Shown here piece after piece: positions 32,401 through 43,350 of a DNA stretch of 64,000 bases. Both the position numbers and the translations under genes were made by a program. The notes under the pieces were generated by a model. It saw only the letters and a program-made list of their open reading frames with translations, was not told the origin of the DNA and made no database searches. The stretch lies in contig CM044962.1 of NCBI GenBank assembly GCA_024516035.1, forward strand, positions 4,202,631 through 4,266,630. The letters are read 5' to 3'. The DNA is from Bactericera cockerelli. Lineage: Eukaryota > Arthropoda > Insecta > Hemiptera > Triozidae. The first letter of the stretch is position 1. Each line of letters begins with the position of its first letter.

Positions 32401-32449
32401 ATAATGGTTTATGTTGTTGTTGTTATTGCTGTTGTTGTACATACTTCCC

Positions 32450-32545
32450 GATGGTCTGTCTGAATAAGTCTTGGGCTTACTGCTAGAATAATGGGACTTC
32501 AATAGTCGTAATCGGGTGGTATCTCTTATTATTATAAGACCTGGT
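32450..32545 (+). mobile_element. SINE family C tail
   Basis: AAGTCTTGGGCTTACTGCTA, AATGGGACTTCAATAGTCGT and CGGGTGGTATCTCTTATTAT. The head is missing. Confidence 0.6.
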
Positions 32546-33000
32546 TGCAGGGTTTCAGATGAAACACCATACAATTATCACTGCGACCTAGCAAGATCTA
32601 TTGTGACCATATAGCAATCTCTTCCACCCAACCCTTGTTATTATCATCTTGCATTCGGCGCTGAATGCCCCCACTCCTCCCCTTTCTGCTGACTCAAATA
32701 AAGATGGCTTTTAATTCAATTTACCTTCGCGCACTAATTTCGTTTATTTCTCTTCTTAATTTCTTTTGCAAAAATTTCGTCTTCATCATACATAATAAAC
32801 GGGAGACGCTGGCTGTGTTTTCAGAGTTCAATGGAGTTCATTAGAGCGGAGCCATTTTTTCATTTTATTTTTATGTCGACTCTAAATAATACAGTTTGTT
32901 TAACTGTAGTCCTTTGCCGTTGAAGTGATTTTTTGCCTCTTAAAAGTACATAACTTAAAAGTTTGCAAAATTTACATCTTGTAAATAAAAAACAAAAAGC
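32546..33000. other. No gene recognised
   Basis: A segment with GACCTAGCAAGATCTATTGT-GACC recalls the end of SINE E. The rest is AT-rich. Confidence 0.35.
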
Positions 33001-33212
33001 GTTGATGGTGCATTGAATGCACCGGTTCTCGTAGGATCTCCGAAGTTAAGCAACGATTCCAGAGGTCGTGGGTTAGAAACCAGACCGGAACATGAAAAGT
33101 TATGGTTGGGATTTTTACCACATAATAAGTCTTGGGCTTACTGCTGGAATAATGGGACTTCAATAGTCGTCATCGGGCGGTATAGATGTGGCGATATTAT
33201 TTTTATTACAAA
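33001..33212 (+). mobile_element. Chimeric SINE: 5S rRNA-like head on a family C body
   Basis: The head GTTGATGGTGCATTGAATG, CACCGGTTCTCGTAGGATC and TCCGAAGTTAAGCAACG matches the first two thirds of 5S rRNA. It then switches at about 33057 to AGAGGTCGTGGGTTAGAAAC, CATAATAAGTCTTGGGCTTA, AATGGGACTTCAATAGTCG and GGCGATATTATTTTTATT, which is family C from its B box onward. Confidence 0.75.
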
Positions 33213-33223
33213 CCCAAAATTAC

Positions 33224-33286
33224 CTGTGCTCGACAGTTTTTGAAACATTCCACATCAGTCCCGGGTGTGGGAGTATCAATACGTAC
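33224..33286 (-). CDS. Possible small internal exon (63 nt)
   Basis: On the minus strand a good polypyrimidine tract with TTTACAG precedes 33286, and CAG|GTAATT follows at 33224. Between them is an open 21-codon phase-0 segment with RIDTPTPGTDVECFKNCRAQ. It lies in unique sequence between a chimeric SINE and AT-rich DNA. Short exons arise by chance this easily, so this is only a candidate. It cannot belong downstream of the signal-peptide exon at 16391, which lies further along the same strand. Confidence 0.2.
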
Positions 33287-33299
33287 CTGTAAACAGAGG

Positions 33300-33915
33300 A
33301 AAAAGAATTTCACATAGGTAAATATGTATATACTCGTGTCTGAGGATTCTTTGTATGTTAAAACTTTAAGAGACCTAGTTTTATCAAGCGAAACGGTCGT
33401 TTCGCGGGAGAACACCTCCCAGATTTCCCAGAAACTAAAATGCTTATATAACGGTAAGTATAGTTTGTATGTATTTTGTCGTATGTATAATACAAGGATG
33501 CTAGTATTATATAAAATATACACATGACATTCATTTACTCACCCGTATAACTAATTAAATTCAATCAGATTTACACAACTTGTTTACCACCCAGACACCC
33601 ATATCGACCTTAGACCATTTATTTACCATACATATTTAACTAATGCATTTATTACCATATACATATTTAAACTAATACCAATAAAAGATCAATAAAATAA
33701 ACTCTCCCTAGGAATCAATCTCCTCTGAATGAAGCTTATCCAAACAGCTCCTCATGTTCCCTGGAGCGCCCCCCCCCCCCCCCCCCTCCCTTCCTCCTTC
33801 AAGGATCCAGTTTAATGGTTAATTAAAAGTTTCAAGTCTCTGCAGCTTTCAGCAGAGGCCAGGCACGGCTTTCTTACACCAAAGAAAATGATCAAATATT
33901 ACTGAGCTACAAAAA
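33300..33915. other. No gene; poly(C) run
   Basis: A C-run of about 20 bases lies near 33768-33790. The remainder is AT-rich and unique-looking. Confidence 0.4.
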
Positions 33916-33917
33916 TA

Positions 33918-34824
33918 TCGTCGGCTAGAAGGTAAAACTGACCATCTCCATTTACAGTCATTGAAATCTCCACCAGTCTTTCAGGTAAAATCCCGCGCAT
34001 ATGTTTGAATACTACCGAACTATTGATTTTACTTCCGAGAAATTTCTAATATTAGAAATCGGAAGTATTGTGTTCGTTTTTGTAAAAAAAAATATTTTTT
34101 TGCTCCGATTTCAATTTTTTTCATATTTCTGGACGTTTCATAACCTCCTGAGCAAATTTGGTTTTGTGTCCGTCTGTCGGTCTGTCGGTCTGTCTGTCTG
34201 TCTGTCTGTTAAAACGATTCCTTGTAACGCGCAAATCTCGGAAACTACTCGACCGATTTTGATGAAATTTTGCACACATCTAGGAGACATTCTGAAGATG
34301 GTCCCATTTTAAATTCATTGAATTCGTACTAGCGGCTCTGGGTGAAAGAGACCATGCGCCTGACCACTAACTTTTTACTTAAATGCTTATATCTCGTGAA
34401 CGGTACACCCGATTTTGATGAAATTTTGTATGTATATGCATATTATTGTTTTACACAGACTTTTTATATTTTATTTATAATTAATTATAATTTGACTCTA
34501 ATATTTAAGAAAATCCGAAATTTTGGACAATAAAGTCAAAAAATAAGAACCACGACTTGCCGATACAGAATTTTTTGTAGAATCTAGAATGTAGAAAAAA
34601 CGGTTTTCTACCATATAAAACAAATTTGAAGAAAATCGGTTCAGCCGTTTTGGAGATATAAGTAATTTAGTATAAAAACTCAAAATTCGCACGTGTACAC
34701 AATGTGAAACAATCACGAGGAAGTATTGTGTCCATAATTGGCAGTGTTTTTAGCTAATAGGTTAATTTCCGACCAGAGTAACGAAAAATAATAAACTTGG
34801 TCAATTTTACCTTCTAGCCGACGA
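33918..34824. mobile_element. TIR element with TA duplication (907 bp)
   Basis: The ends are TCGTCGGCTAGAAGGTAAAA and its reverse complement, about 28 bp with two or three mismatches. TA flanks both sides (33916-33917 and 34825-34826), as in Tc1/mariner-like MITEs. The interior contains a full family X repeat, so X may be an insertion within it. No transposase is encoded. Confidence 0.7.
33990..34760 (+). repeat. Repeat family X, uninterrupted copy
   Basis: It runs from the palindrome around TTTCTAATATTAGAAATCGG to CACGAGGAAGTATTGTGTCC and GGCAGTGTTT. The body has CTGTCTGT repeats and two copies of CCGATTTTGATGAAATTTTG. It provides the empty site for the CACTA insertion (34205-34245). It is non-coding. 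Confidence 0.7.
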
Positions 34825-34829
34825 TATGC

Positions 34830-35093
34830 TATCCTGAATTACTCAACTTAGATACTTGTTCGTAAGCTCGATGCATAACTTGAAAGAACGTCAAAAAAAA
34901 AAGAAATTAAAAAAAAAAAATGATTTCCAAATTATTTATTAGTGCAAAACGTATCTTTTAAGATTGCCAAATGCAATAACTCCGCCCTTTAGTAGGACAT
35001 GTATATTTGTACAAGAGACCTGCTCCGTATCAAAATATGGTCTCAATTTTATTTCAATGGTTTACTTGGTTTATCATTAAATTAGTTATTTTA
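34830..35093. other. No gene recognised
   Basis: GCAATAACTCCGCCCTTTAG-TAGGACATGT (34975-35010) resembles 8288-8312, a small dispersed repeat. Confidence 0.35.
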
Positions 35094-35599
35094 TCTCTAT
35101 CTTAATATATAAATGTCAAAGTCACTGACTGACTGACCACTGACTGATCATCGCTCTACAGCCCAAACCGTAAGTCCTAGGAAGCTGAAATTTGGTAGGT
35201 AGCTTTGTCTTATAGTCTAGATGTGCAATAAGACGGGATTTTTCGAAATTCCCACTAGAACACCTGCCATTGGCGAAAAAGGATTTTTTGCTTTCACGGC
35301 CATGCCTCGGCCCGCAAAGCGGGCGACAGCCCGCTAGTATATAATAAAACTCAAATCTGTGCGTAGCTTACTATATGTATATATTTTCTGTTTACTATTG
35401 TCCGTTTATTATACCACAGACCAAACGGTAACAGATATCAAAATTTTCATGAGAATCGACCCCCCCCCCCCACCCATTATCGCTTTGGACAGAAAAAATA
35501 TAAAAAAAAGTTAAAAAAAGGCATGGCTGTCCAGCAGTACGGCCATGCCTCGGTTAATTTGAAATTTAGACCCGTTGCAAAGCACGGGCAAACAGCTAG
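35094..35599 (+). mobile_element. Helitron with a second Helitron nested in its 5' end
   Basis: The outer element starts TCTCTA at 35094 after an A and continues at 35338 with TATATAATAAAACTC. It ends with the hairpin CCCGT-TGCAAAGC-ACGGG and CAGCTAG at 35599, followed by T. Removing the inner copy leaves a 268-bp element with normal ends. Both elements share CGGCCATGCCTCGG near the 3' end, so they are related families. Confidence 0.75.
35100..35337 (+). mobile_element. Inner non-autonomous Helitron (238 bp)
   Basis: It has the same ends and hairpin as the copy at 11658-11880, TC at 35100 and CTAG at 35337, inserted between A and T. It differs from that copy mainly by short indels, including GACCACTGACTGATC near the start. 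Confidence 0.88.
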
Positions 35600-36239
35600 T
35601 ATTTGTATATATTTATAAATAAAGCAACAACTACAAGTTGTGAAACATGTTTAATGAAATGAATTTTATTTGAATCAAGAGGTATCTTGTTTTAAGAATA
35701 TTAAATGTATGTACAAAATGTCTATTTAAATTTGAAAATAAACAAAATGGAATATAGACTTTTCAGTCTCACCTCGGCAGTATAAAAAAGGTAATTTTTA
35801 TTAGACTCCTCAGAAGTTAGACTTATCTTATAGGAGATGTATTTTTTATAATATTATTCTTGTAAAAATAAATAAAAGTATTCAAATAACAAAAATATTC
35901 TATTCTAATTGTTCCTCTCAAACGTTAACACACTGTCCTGATGATACAGCCCCTCACTACCTTAGACCAGCCCTGGCGGGAGAGATTTTGTATTTCAAAT
36001 ATCTCTCATGTCAGTTGTCTCGGCGTCAAGCATCTTATAATGAACAGGACTTTCAGAGAGGGGCGGGCAAGGCCGGGTGAGGAAGAGATGCATGTCAAAA
36101 CAAAGGACTTCCCAGAAGTAACTTAACCTTTTGACACACGATCTCATGGAGCTCTGAGTCTGCAGCACTTGCTGATGCACATCACTCCTATTAGACATGA
36201 GTAATCTCAAACCTTAAGTTTCTATTGATAAATATTAGT
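35600..36239. other. No gene recognised
   Basis: AT-rich sequence with no recognisable element. The short frames around 35941-36210 lack motifs. Confidence 0.35.
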
Positions 36240-36420
36240 TTTTACTTCCGAATCTTCCGATAAATTTCTAATATTAGAAATCGTAAGTATTGCGTGTTCG
36301 TTTTTGTAAAAAAAAATATTCTTTTTGCTCAGATTTTAATTTTTCATAGTTGTGGACGTTTCGTAACATTGTGTTGTCCATATTGCAAGTGTATGTTGTC
36401 CATAATTGGAAGTGACTATG
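36240..36420 (+). repeat. Repeat family X end fragment
   Basis: ACTTCCGAATCTTCCGATAA, TTTCTAATATTAGAAATCG and a TGTTCGTTTTTGTAAAAAAA stretch match the family end. It then jumps to CCATAATTGGAAGTG, so the middle is deleted. Confidence 0.6.
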
Positions 36421-37179
36421 TCTCAGTCTTATTTTTATATGAGACGAGACAAAATCGACGTTCCATTTCAAAATACACGAGAAATTTCTCGTCTTGAGAT
36501 TATCATTAGTCACGTGACATGTTTTATCTCGACGCATGACGAGTATGACGACATAAAATCAGTCAGCCTTGTCAGCGAGGTTGCGGTTCCCGTGATCCTC
36601 GTCAGTCATGCCTGAATGCCAGTGAGCCTAAAAAAAGTCATTCCACAGAATTCAAGTAAGCATTTTCATTTTTGCAATAATTTAAATTGAAAATCGCGAC
36701 AACTTTGCAAGAGATTTACCCGAGGCATCCTCTTCGGTCTTCAAGTTCTCACTTGAATTACTCTGACAAATCATACTTAATATATGTCAAACAAAATAGT
36801 GCTGCAATATTCTTGTGGAATAAAATTGAGTTGAATTTTTTCCCCCGGCCGACGTCTACCCTCTTTTCAAAGGCCGGTATTCCCGACTTTGAACCCCTTA
36901 TACCCACTACTGCCGTGCTATGACTTGAACGCACCATGCAATATACTTTAACGCGACAATATACAACGCAGCATGCGCCTTAATTTGAACGCAACACAAT
37001 TAGACTTTAGTGATGGCGCTGTGGCATGACTTGAACGCAACACAGATGGACCTGAATAAGGGTGCTGCGCCGTGACTTGAACGCAATACGCAACAAACAT
37101 GGACATGAATGATGACATCGAGACTTGATTTGAACGCAAAACACAATACACTAGAGAAAACAATAAAAAAAAATAGCTT
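36421..37179. repeat. Degenerate GACTTGAACGCAACAC repeats
   Basis: From about 36920 to 37150, GACTTGAACGCAACACA and its variants recur at least six times at irregular 25-60 bp spacing. Upstream of that I recognise nothing. Confidence 0.6.
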
Positions 37180-37372
37180 TAGTTCATCACCTGATTAAGC
37201 GATAAGGGTTTAAAAGTTTTAGTGTATCACCTGATTAAGTTATTATAGGGCTCAAAAGTTTTAGTGTATCACCTGATTAAGTGATTAGGGTTCAAAAGTT
37301 TTAGTGGTTCACCTGATTAAGTGATAAGGGTTCAAAAGTTTTAGTGTATCACCTGATTGGGTTTCAAAAAGT
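37180..37372. repeat. 40-bp tandem repeat, about 5 copies
   Basis: CACCTGATTAAG starts at 37188, 37228, 37270, 37310 and (diverged) 37350. Each is followed by GATAAGGGTTCAAAAGTTTT. Confidence 0.93.
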
Positions 37373-37677
37373 TGGCGCCATGTTCATTAGCGTCACCCAA
37401 CCAGAAATTGTCACTGCACAAATGTTGGGAAGCTGCACAAGGGACGCGAACAGGCGTCTCAAAAGTTGCAACGCTACGGCGACAACCGCTACAAGTGGGG
37501 AATTTAATATGGAAATTCCTGAGAGAACACCTCAACCCCCCCTCAACCGACTCCCCTCCCCCCCCGCCCTCCAGGAAGACATATAATTAAAACATTGTTT
37601 CGACGACTTTTCCGCTCGGCAAAAACTTCGTCAAAACGACGCGAGGCTTCTGGTTCTGTGGGTGGGGGAGATGAGAG
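37373..37677. other. No gene recognised
   Basis: A GC-richer stretch. The two overlapping frames at 37344-37590 end in Pro-rich low complexity and have no motif. Confidence 0.35.
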
Positions 37678-38535
37678 ATGGAGGTGTCACAGCAATGGAG
37701 GGGAGGTGTTATAGTAATGGATAGGGAGGTGTCACAGCAATGGAGAGGGAGGAGTCACAGCAATGGAGGGGGAGGTGTCACAGCAATGGAGAGAGGGAGA
37801 TGTCAGAGCAATGGAGAGAGAGGCGTCACAGCTATGGATGGGGAGGAGTCACAGCAATGGAGAGGGAGGTGTCACAGCAATGGAGAGGGAGGAGTCACAG
37901 CAATGGAGGGGGAGGTGTCACAGCAATGGAGAGAGGGAGGTGTCGCAGCAATGGAGAGAGAGAGGGGTGTCACAGCTATGGAGAGGGAGGAGTCACAGCA
38001 ATGGAGAGGGAGGTGTCACAGCAATGGAGAGGGAGGTGTCACAGCAATGGAGAGAGGGAGATGTCAGAGCAATGGAGAGAGAGGCGTCACAGCTATGGAT
38101 GGGGGGGAGTCACAGCAATGGAGAGGGAGGTGTCACAGCAATGGAGGGGGAGGTGTCACAGCAATGGAGAGAGGGAGATGTCACAGCAATGGAGAGAGAG
38201 GCGTCACAGCTATGGAGAGGGAGGAGTCACAGTATTGGAGAGGGAGGAGTCACAGCAATTGAGAGGGAGGTGTCACAGCAATTGACAATGGAGAGAGGGA
38301 GGAGTCACAGCAGTGGAGGGGAGGTGTTATAGTAATGAATAGAGAGGAGTCACAGCAATGGAGAAAGAGGTGTCGCAGCAATAGAGAGGGAGGTGTCACA
38401 CTGTCACAGCAATGGGGAGAGAGGGAGGTGTCATAGCAATGGAGAGGAAGGTGTCACAGGAATGGAGGGAGAGGTATGACAGCAATGGAAAGGGAGGTGT
38501 TACAGCAATGGAGGGGGAGATGTCATAGTGAGGTG
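37678..38535. repeat. 23-bp minisatellite (GTCACAGCAATGGAGAGGGAG core)
   Basis: About 35 units of 23 bp, with insertions to 26 bp. For example GTCACAG starts at 37731, 37754 and 37777. A block near 37790-37860 recurs at about 38050-38100, so longer duplications overlie the basic unit. Because 23 is not a multiple of 3, all three plus-strand frames stay open for 180-195 codons. They are artefacts. Confidence 0.95.
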
Positions 38536-38754
38536 TTATCACAAGTTTTTATGCTTCTATCTATTACGGTTCTTGAGATACAAGATGACTCATAGTGTTT
38601 TTTTTTTTTTTTTTTCAAACAAAATACTCTTCTTCTATTTTAATTTTAAATATAATACAAAAATATAGTGAGTTTATGAGGTACTCTTACCCTATATCTT
38701 GTGGGTTGTGTTGTACCTCATTGGTTGAGACTTTATGATCACCCTGTATATGCA

Positions 38755-39030
38755 AAAAAAGTTACCATATTTGTGTTAATCACAATCGTGATACCGCAAC
38801 TACTCAAACTTACTTTACTAAATATTTGCTTGACTAGGGACTCAAAGAGTACCAAAGTTGGAGGTGTCCAACTTTGGTGGGCACCCTATACACATTTTGC
38901 AATTTATTGTTATTTTAATGACAGACTATTCCATCCATTAATTTCAGTCTTATTGTCAAGAAAATAATAATAATGAACCACCGACCTTCCGATTACAAGT
39001 CTGCCGCCTTATTGATCAAGCTAACTAGGA
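38755..39030 (-). mobile_element. SINE family B, split copy
   Basis: GTGTTAATCACAATCGTGAT and CTACTCAAACTTACTTTACT (38775-38825) are the tail. CACCGACCTTCCGATTACAA and TTGATCAAGCTAACTAGG (38978-39030) are the head. About 150 bp of unrelated sequence, including an inverted CCAACTTTG/CAAAGTTGG pair, separates them. Confidence 0.6.
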
Positions 39031-39285
39031 TACATACATGTGTATTGTGTATGTACAACTGTACATATAAAGGTACAAATTCTATTTCTTCTTAGGAATT
39101 AGTTAATGTATGTATGCTTTGTATGTAAATTTGTGTATATGGCATTCCATTTATATTATTTTTAGGCGATGAATAGGGGAAATTGGTGCCTGGCGCTTTT
39201 AGAAAAATAGAACAAGAGAGGTGCTTGGGCCTTTGTGCTTGGGCCTTTGAATAGTAAGGCAGGGCAGTCACCAGGGGTGGGAGAG
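39031..39285. other. No gene recognised
   Basis: Contains a direct duplication of GTGCTTGGGCCTTTG at 39220-39250. Confidence 0.4.
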
Positions 39286-39790
39286 GTGTGAAGAGGGGAG
39301 GAGGAGGAGGAGGAGGAGGAAGAGGAGAGAGAGACAGAGAGAGAGAGAGAGAAAGAAAGAGAAGAAAAAAAGGGATCGAAATAAGGTACAGTGAAGGAAA
39401 AAGAAAGGAAATTAAAAAGGAGGATTGTCTTTGAGCCACCTCTTCATCACGTCATAAGCCTTTGATAAGGAGAGAATCTTTTAATAGGATTAGATGCCCT
39501 AAATGGTGAATGAGTGAGAGAGATGGGGGGAGAGAGAGATAAAGAAAGGAGAATAAGGGACTGAGGGAGTGAGAGAGAGAGAAAGGGAGATAAAAATGGA
39601 GGGAGAACAACGGAGAAAGGGGGTCTAGAGAGAAAGGTAGAAAAGGGAAAAAGAGAAAGATAGGGAGGGAGGGGGAGAGAGAAAGATAGGGAAAAATAGA
39701 GTGAGAGAGATGGGAAGGGAGAAAGAGAGAGCAGAGAGATAGGGAGGAAGAAAGATAGAGCAAAAGAGAGTGAGAGGGAGAAAGAAGTAA
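39286..39790. repeat. Polypurine tract
   Basis: GGAGGA then GAGAGA and GGGAGAGA repeats, with a short ordinary insert at 39420-39515. The Ser/Leu frames on the minus strand are artefacts. Confidence 0.9.
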
Positions 39791-39867
39791 TACTCAAGTA
39801 AGTATATATGAATAATGTATATTAACACACATAATCACCCTTTATAGTAATTATTTACTGACCTTAC

Positions 39868-39975
39868 AGCAGCTTAATCGATATGACAGAAGACTTGTAT
39901 TCTTGTGGTCGGTGGTTCAAGTCCCAAGTTCAGCAAATATTTAGTAAAGCGAGACCTGATTGTGTAACCACAAAT
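39868..39975 (+). mobile_element. SINE family B copy
   Basis: CAGCTTAATCGATATGACAG, TTGTGGTCGGTGGTTCAAGT, CCCAAGTTCAGCAAATATTT and AGTAAAGCGAGACCTGATTG. Confidence 0.7.
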
Positions 39976-40299
39976 TAATATGATAACTTCATTCCGACGC
40001 ACACAGAATTTATTACACAAATAGATTAATGCACTGCTTAATTTTGCTGACTAGCAGAATAACCCTACAGCATTCTTTACTCAACATAACATAACATACA
40101 TACATAGTATATGTACATAGTTACTGCATAATTATATATTATATGTGCTGTATACGAAACACCCATTACACTGTTCACATGAAGTTAATTCTTTTTCCCG
40201 AGAGCCAAAATGGAAATAATGTTCTACCTACAGCGGAACAAAAAGTTGATTTTGTTACTGAAAAAAAAAAAAAAAAAAAAAAAAATGGAAGAAAAAAAA
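39976..40299. other. No gene; A-run
   Basis: AT-rich with ACATAACATAACATACATAC and an uninterrupted A-run of about 25 bases at 40261-40285. Confidence 0.5.
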
Positions 40300-40865
40300 T
40301 TAATTTCCTGATGACTTCAGAGAAAAATACACAGCCAATAGTGGACACCATACTTCCTCGTGATTGGTTTACATTGTATACATGTGGCAATTTTGAGATT
40401 TTTTACATATTTTTTAAAATATTTTTATATTTTCTGTATATTTTTTAATAACCATTGATTTGGATAAATTTAGGTAGTCAGGGTCCGCCCGTTTGTGGTT
40501 TAAATAAATAAAAATTTATTCTAATTCACTTGCATCTTTAAAACCAATAAACCGATTTTCTTCAAATTTGTTTTTACAAACACAAAACTAAAGTTTCTCA
40601 GGAGCTTATGAAACGTCCAAAAATATTGAAAGCGGAGCAAATTTGAATAACATTTTCTCTACATTACAGAATCTTGAAAATTTTGTATCGGCAAGTCGTA
40701 GACCTTATTTTTGCACTTTTATGTCATTTTTTTGTAGGATTTTCTAAAATATCAGAGATAAATCATATTTTAATTTTAAAAGAAAATACGAATGCACTCT
40801 GTAAAACACGAAGATGCATATACATTTTAAAATTCTGAGATTCGCGCGTTCAAGAAATGTACTTA
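40300..40865 (-). repeat. Repeat family X, left half, split by the CACTA insertion
   Basis: It begins with AATACACAGCCAATAGTGGACA near 40326 and runs to GCGCGTTCAAGAAATGTACT at the CACTA edge. It is related to the copies at 30540-31265 and 33990-34760 and continues at 51511. The body has lost some similarity. No protein is encoded. Confidence 0.7.
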
Positions 40866-41260
40866 CACGCTGAAAAAGGATTTTTTAAAAAGTTTGTATA
40901 AAAACCATTCGCATAAAAACTATAGTAATTTAGCATATTTTATGCTAAAAAAAATCAATTTTTTCGCGTTTATACATAATTTTAGCATAATTTACACAAA
41001 AAGAGCCGTTCGTATAAAAATGGCTTTAGCATAAAAGTTTTTTATACTAAAATTAGCTTAATTTTATACAACAGGTTTTAATGACGTCATCTCATGTATG
41101 CTAACAGTGCCACATGTATGCTAAGAGAAGCTTTTTATGCGGAACATGTATAGTGAAGTTCGTATAATTTCATGCTAACAAAATCTTAACATAAAATAAC
41201 TGTTTTCTTAGGGTAGCATAAATACTTTAGCATGAATTATATGCTAAACTAGTCCAGCTC
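40866..41260. repeat. Left subterminal repeat region of the CACTA element, outer part
   Basis: Next to the left terminus the sequence is densely filled with short inverted motifs related to TAGCATAA/TTATGCTA and CGTATAAAA, in both orientations. CACTA transposases are known to bind clustered subterminal motifs, so this is the likely left recognition array. The motif is the same as in the right arm (50640-51460). Confidence 0.65.
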
Positions 41261-42480
41261 CCGCATGAATGAGTACCCGGGTTCGAACCCTGACGGGGGC
41301 AATAATTTGCAACCGTGATGGTTTGGTTACTGTTTAAGTTACTGACGAGGGTTCTACATTTAGCTGGGGATACTACAATACGTATTATATTATAATGTGA
41401 TATACCTTTACAAAAAATTAATCATATAGAAACCTTGATAATATTTTCAAATGTGTTTCGCCCATGTTAAATAATCCTTAAACGTAATTCCCGGGAATAT
41501 TATCTAATACCTATATTATTCTTAGCTTTTGTGTTGTAATTACTCAAACAGATTCCGTGGGAAACACATTAATATACCTTTAAACCTACCTGTTATACCT
41601 ACCTGAGCGTTGCGTAGCTTATATAAATAAATGAAATAGTGCTATGGGCTAGACTCGAGAAATGGACTCTGAAATCTATTAATATTAGGTAATAATACAC
41701 AATGGAAGGATTTTAGAGGCAAAGGTTAAAGGTATATTTAACGGTGATGAGGCTTTCGGAAATTTAAAGCATATATACCTATATTATGTTATGTATAACC
41801 ACACCACTCATATTGACCAGCCGGCGACGTATATCAATTGGGTCACTAATGGAGAGAGGTCATCCTCTGTTTTTGCATGGATCGCAGGTATACGAGTGAA
41901 AGAACCTTTTTTAATGACATTTGGAACATTTGAACTGAACTTCGAAACACCTATGTGGAGTATAAAGTATTGTGTGTACAATTCATATACCTGATGTTAA
42001 TATACGACGGGACCAGCTCCCACAGCACATGGCTCAGTGGTCTTTGCACTCGTTAGACCCGGGCTCGAATCCCGGCGGAGACAATAATTTGTCAACATGG
42101 GTTTGGATGTTTTCGGGACCCATTCAGCCTCGTAACGACAATCTATATATGGAGGTATTGTCCATAGCGACTTGTCCTCAGCAATTACAGAAAAGATGGA
42201 TTATATAATTAGATTTGGATTTACTGGAAAAAATCCTACAATGCTGTAGTGAGCACCTATATGAGCACCTATATACCTACAAATTATTAGTGGCCACCTG
42301 AATTGGGGAAAAATGATCAACTCAACTTACGGGAGTTCTGCAGCAAAAATGAATGATCTGAGAGCAAAATGTTCGAGAGTAAAATGTTATAAAAATTACC
42401 TGAATTACTAAAGACAATTGTTAAACTTTCAACTTTTCATACCAATTTCACAAAAAACCACTTTTTTTGCCCAAATATTT
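41261..42480. other. Internal filler of the CACTA element with two decayed tRNA-like SINE pieces
   Basis: No convincing coding sequence is visible here. Two related tRNA-like pieces occur. One at about 41263-41320 contains GGGTTCGAACCC and is followed by CAATAATTTGCAAC. One at about 42010-42100 contains GGCTCAGTGG and GGGCTCGAATCCC and is followed by CAATAATTTGTCAAC. The shared downstream sequence shows they are copies of one SINE family rather than functional tRNA genes. Confidence 0.5.
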
Positions 42481-42488
42481 TTCATTTG

Positions 42489-42710
42489 TACTGTGTGTGT
42501 GTCTGTGTGTGTTTGTGTGTACTGTGTGTGTGTGTACTGTGTGTGTGTGTATGTATGTGTGTGTGTACTGTGTGTGTGTGTATGTATGTGTATGTGTGTA
42601 TGTATGTGTGTGTGTGTTTGTGTGTACTGCGTGTGTGTATGTATGTGTGTGTACTGTGTGTGTGTACTGTGTGTGTGTACTGTGTGTGTGTAATGTGTGT
42701 GTGTATGTGG

Positions 42711-42756
<46 letters not shown>

Positions 42757-42757
42757 A
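42489..42757. repeat. TG-rich microsatellite inside the transposon
   Basis: About 270 bp of TG dinucleotides interrupted at intervals by ACTGTG and ATGTATG, ending in an almost pure TG run. Translations of this tract in any frame (Cys/Val or His/Thr repeats) are artefacts. Confidence 0.95.
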
Positions 42758-42794
42758 CGATCCTGAACATAACAGTATCGATGCACACACATAA

Positions 42795-43350
42795 AGTTAT
42801 ACAAATGAAATATTTGAAGACATAACTTCAAGCCAAATTGGTACACCGCTCGTGCTTAACATAATCTCGGTCGCATAAACCATGCATTTTTCGTACAAAA
42901 AGGCACTTTACACCTATTTCCGCATACTTTTTATGTCAACGCAAAATGTTTGCATAAAGTTATACATACAGGAAATTTGAAGACATAACTTCAAGCCAAA
43001 TTGGTACACCGCTCGTGCTTAACATAATCTCGGTCGCATAAACCATGCATTTTTCGTACAAAAAGGCACTTTACACCTATTTCCGCATACTTTTTATGTC
43101 AACGCAAAATGTTTGCATAAAGTTATACATACAGGAAATTTGAAGACATAACTTCAAGCTAAATTGGTACACCGCTCGTGCTTAACATAAACTTGGTGGC
43201 ATGAACCATGCATTTTTCGTACAAAAAGGCACTTTATACTTAATTCTGCATGCTTTTTATGTCAACGCAAAATGTTTGCATAGAGTTATACATACAGGAA
43301 AATTGAAGACATAACTTCAAGCCAAATTCGTATACCTCACAGTCTTAGCA
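42795..43350. repeat. 163-bp tandem repeat in the left subterminal region
   Basis: The motif TGAAGACATAACTTCAAG recurs near 42815, 42978, 43141 and 43304, which gives an exact 163-bp period over about 3.4 copies. The first two full units are almost identical; later ones diverge. Each unit carries GCATAAA and AACCATGCAT motifs. Units of this kind beside CACTA ends usually hold transposase-binding sites; that role is inferred. Confidence 0.9.

Noticed and set aside
31861..32574. 237-residue Ser/Pro/Leu/Phe-rich frame on the minus strand
   Set aside because: It covers a polypurine tract; such tracts rarely contain stops on the pyrimidine strand. No start context, domain or conservation cue is present.
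42429..42846. Cys/Val and His/Thr repeat proteins over the TG tract
   Set aside because: All frames on both strands are open through the TG microsatellite; this is purely compositional.
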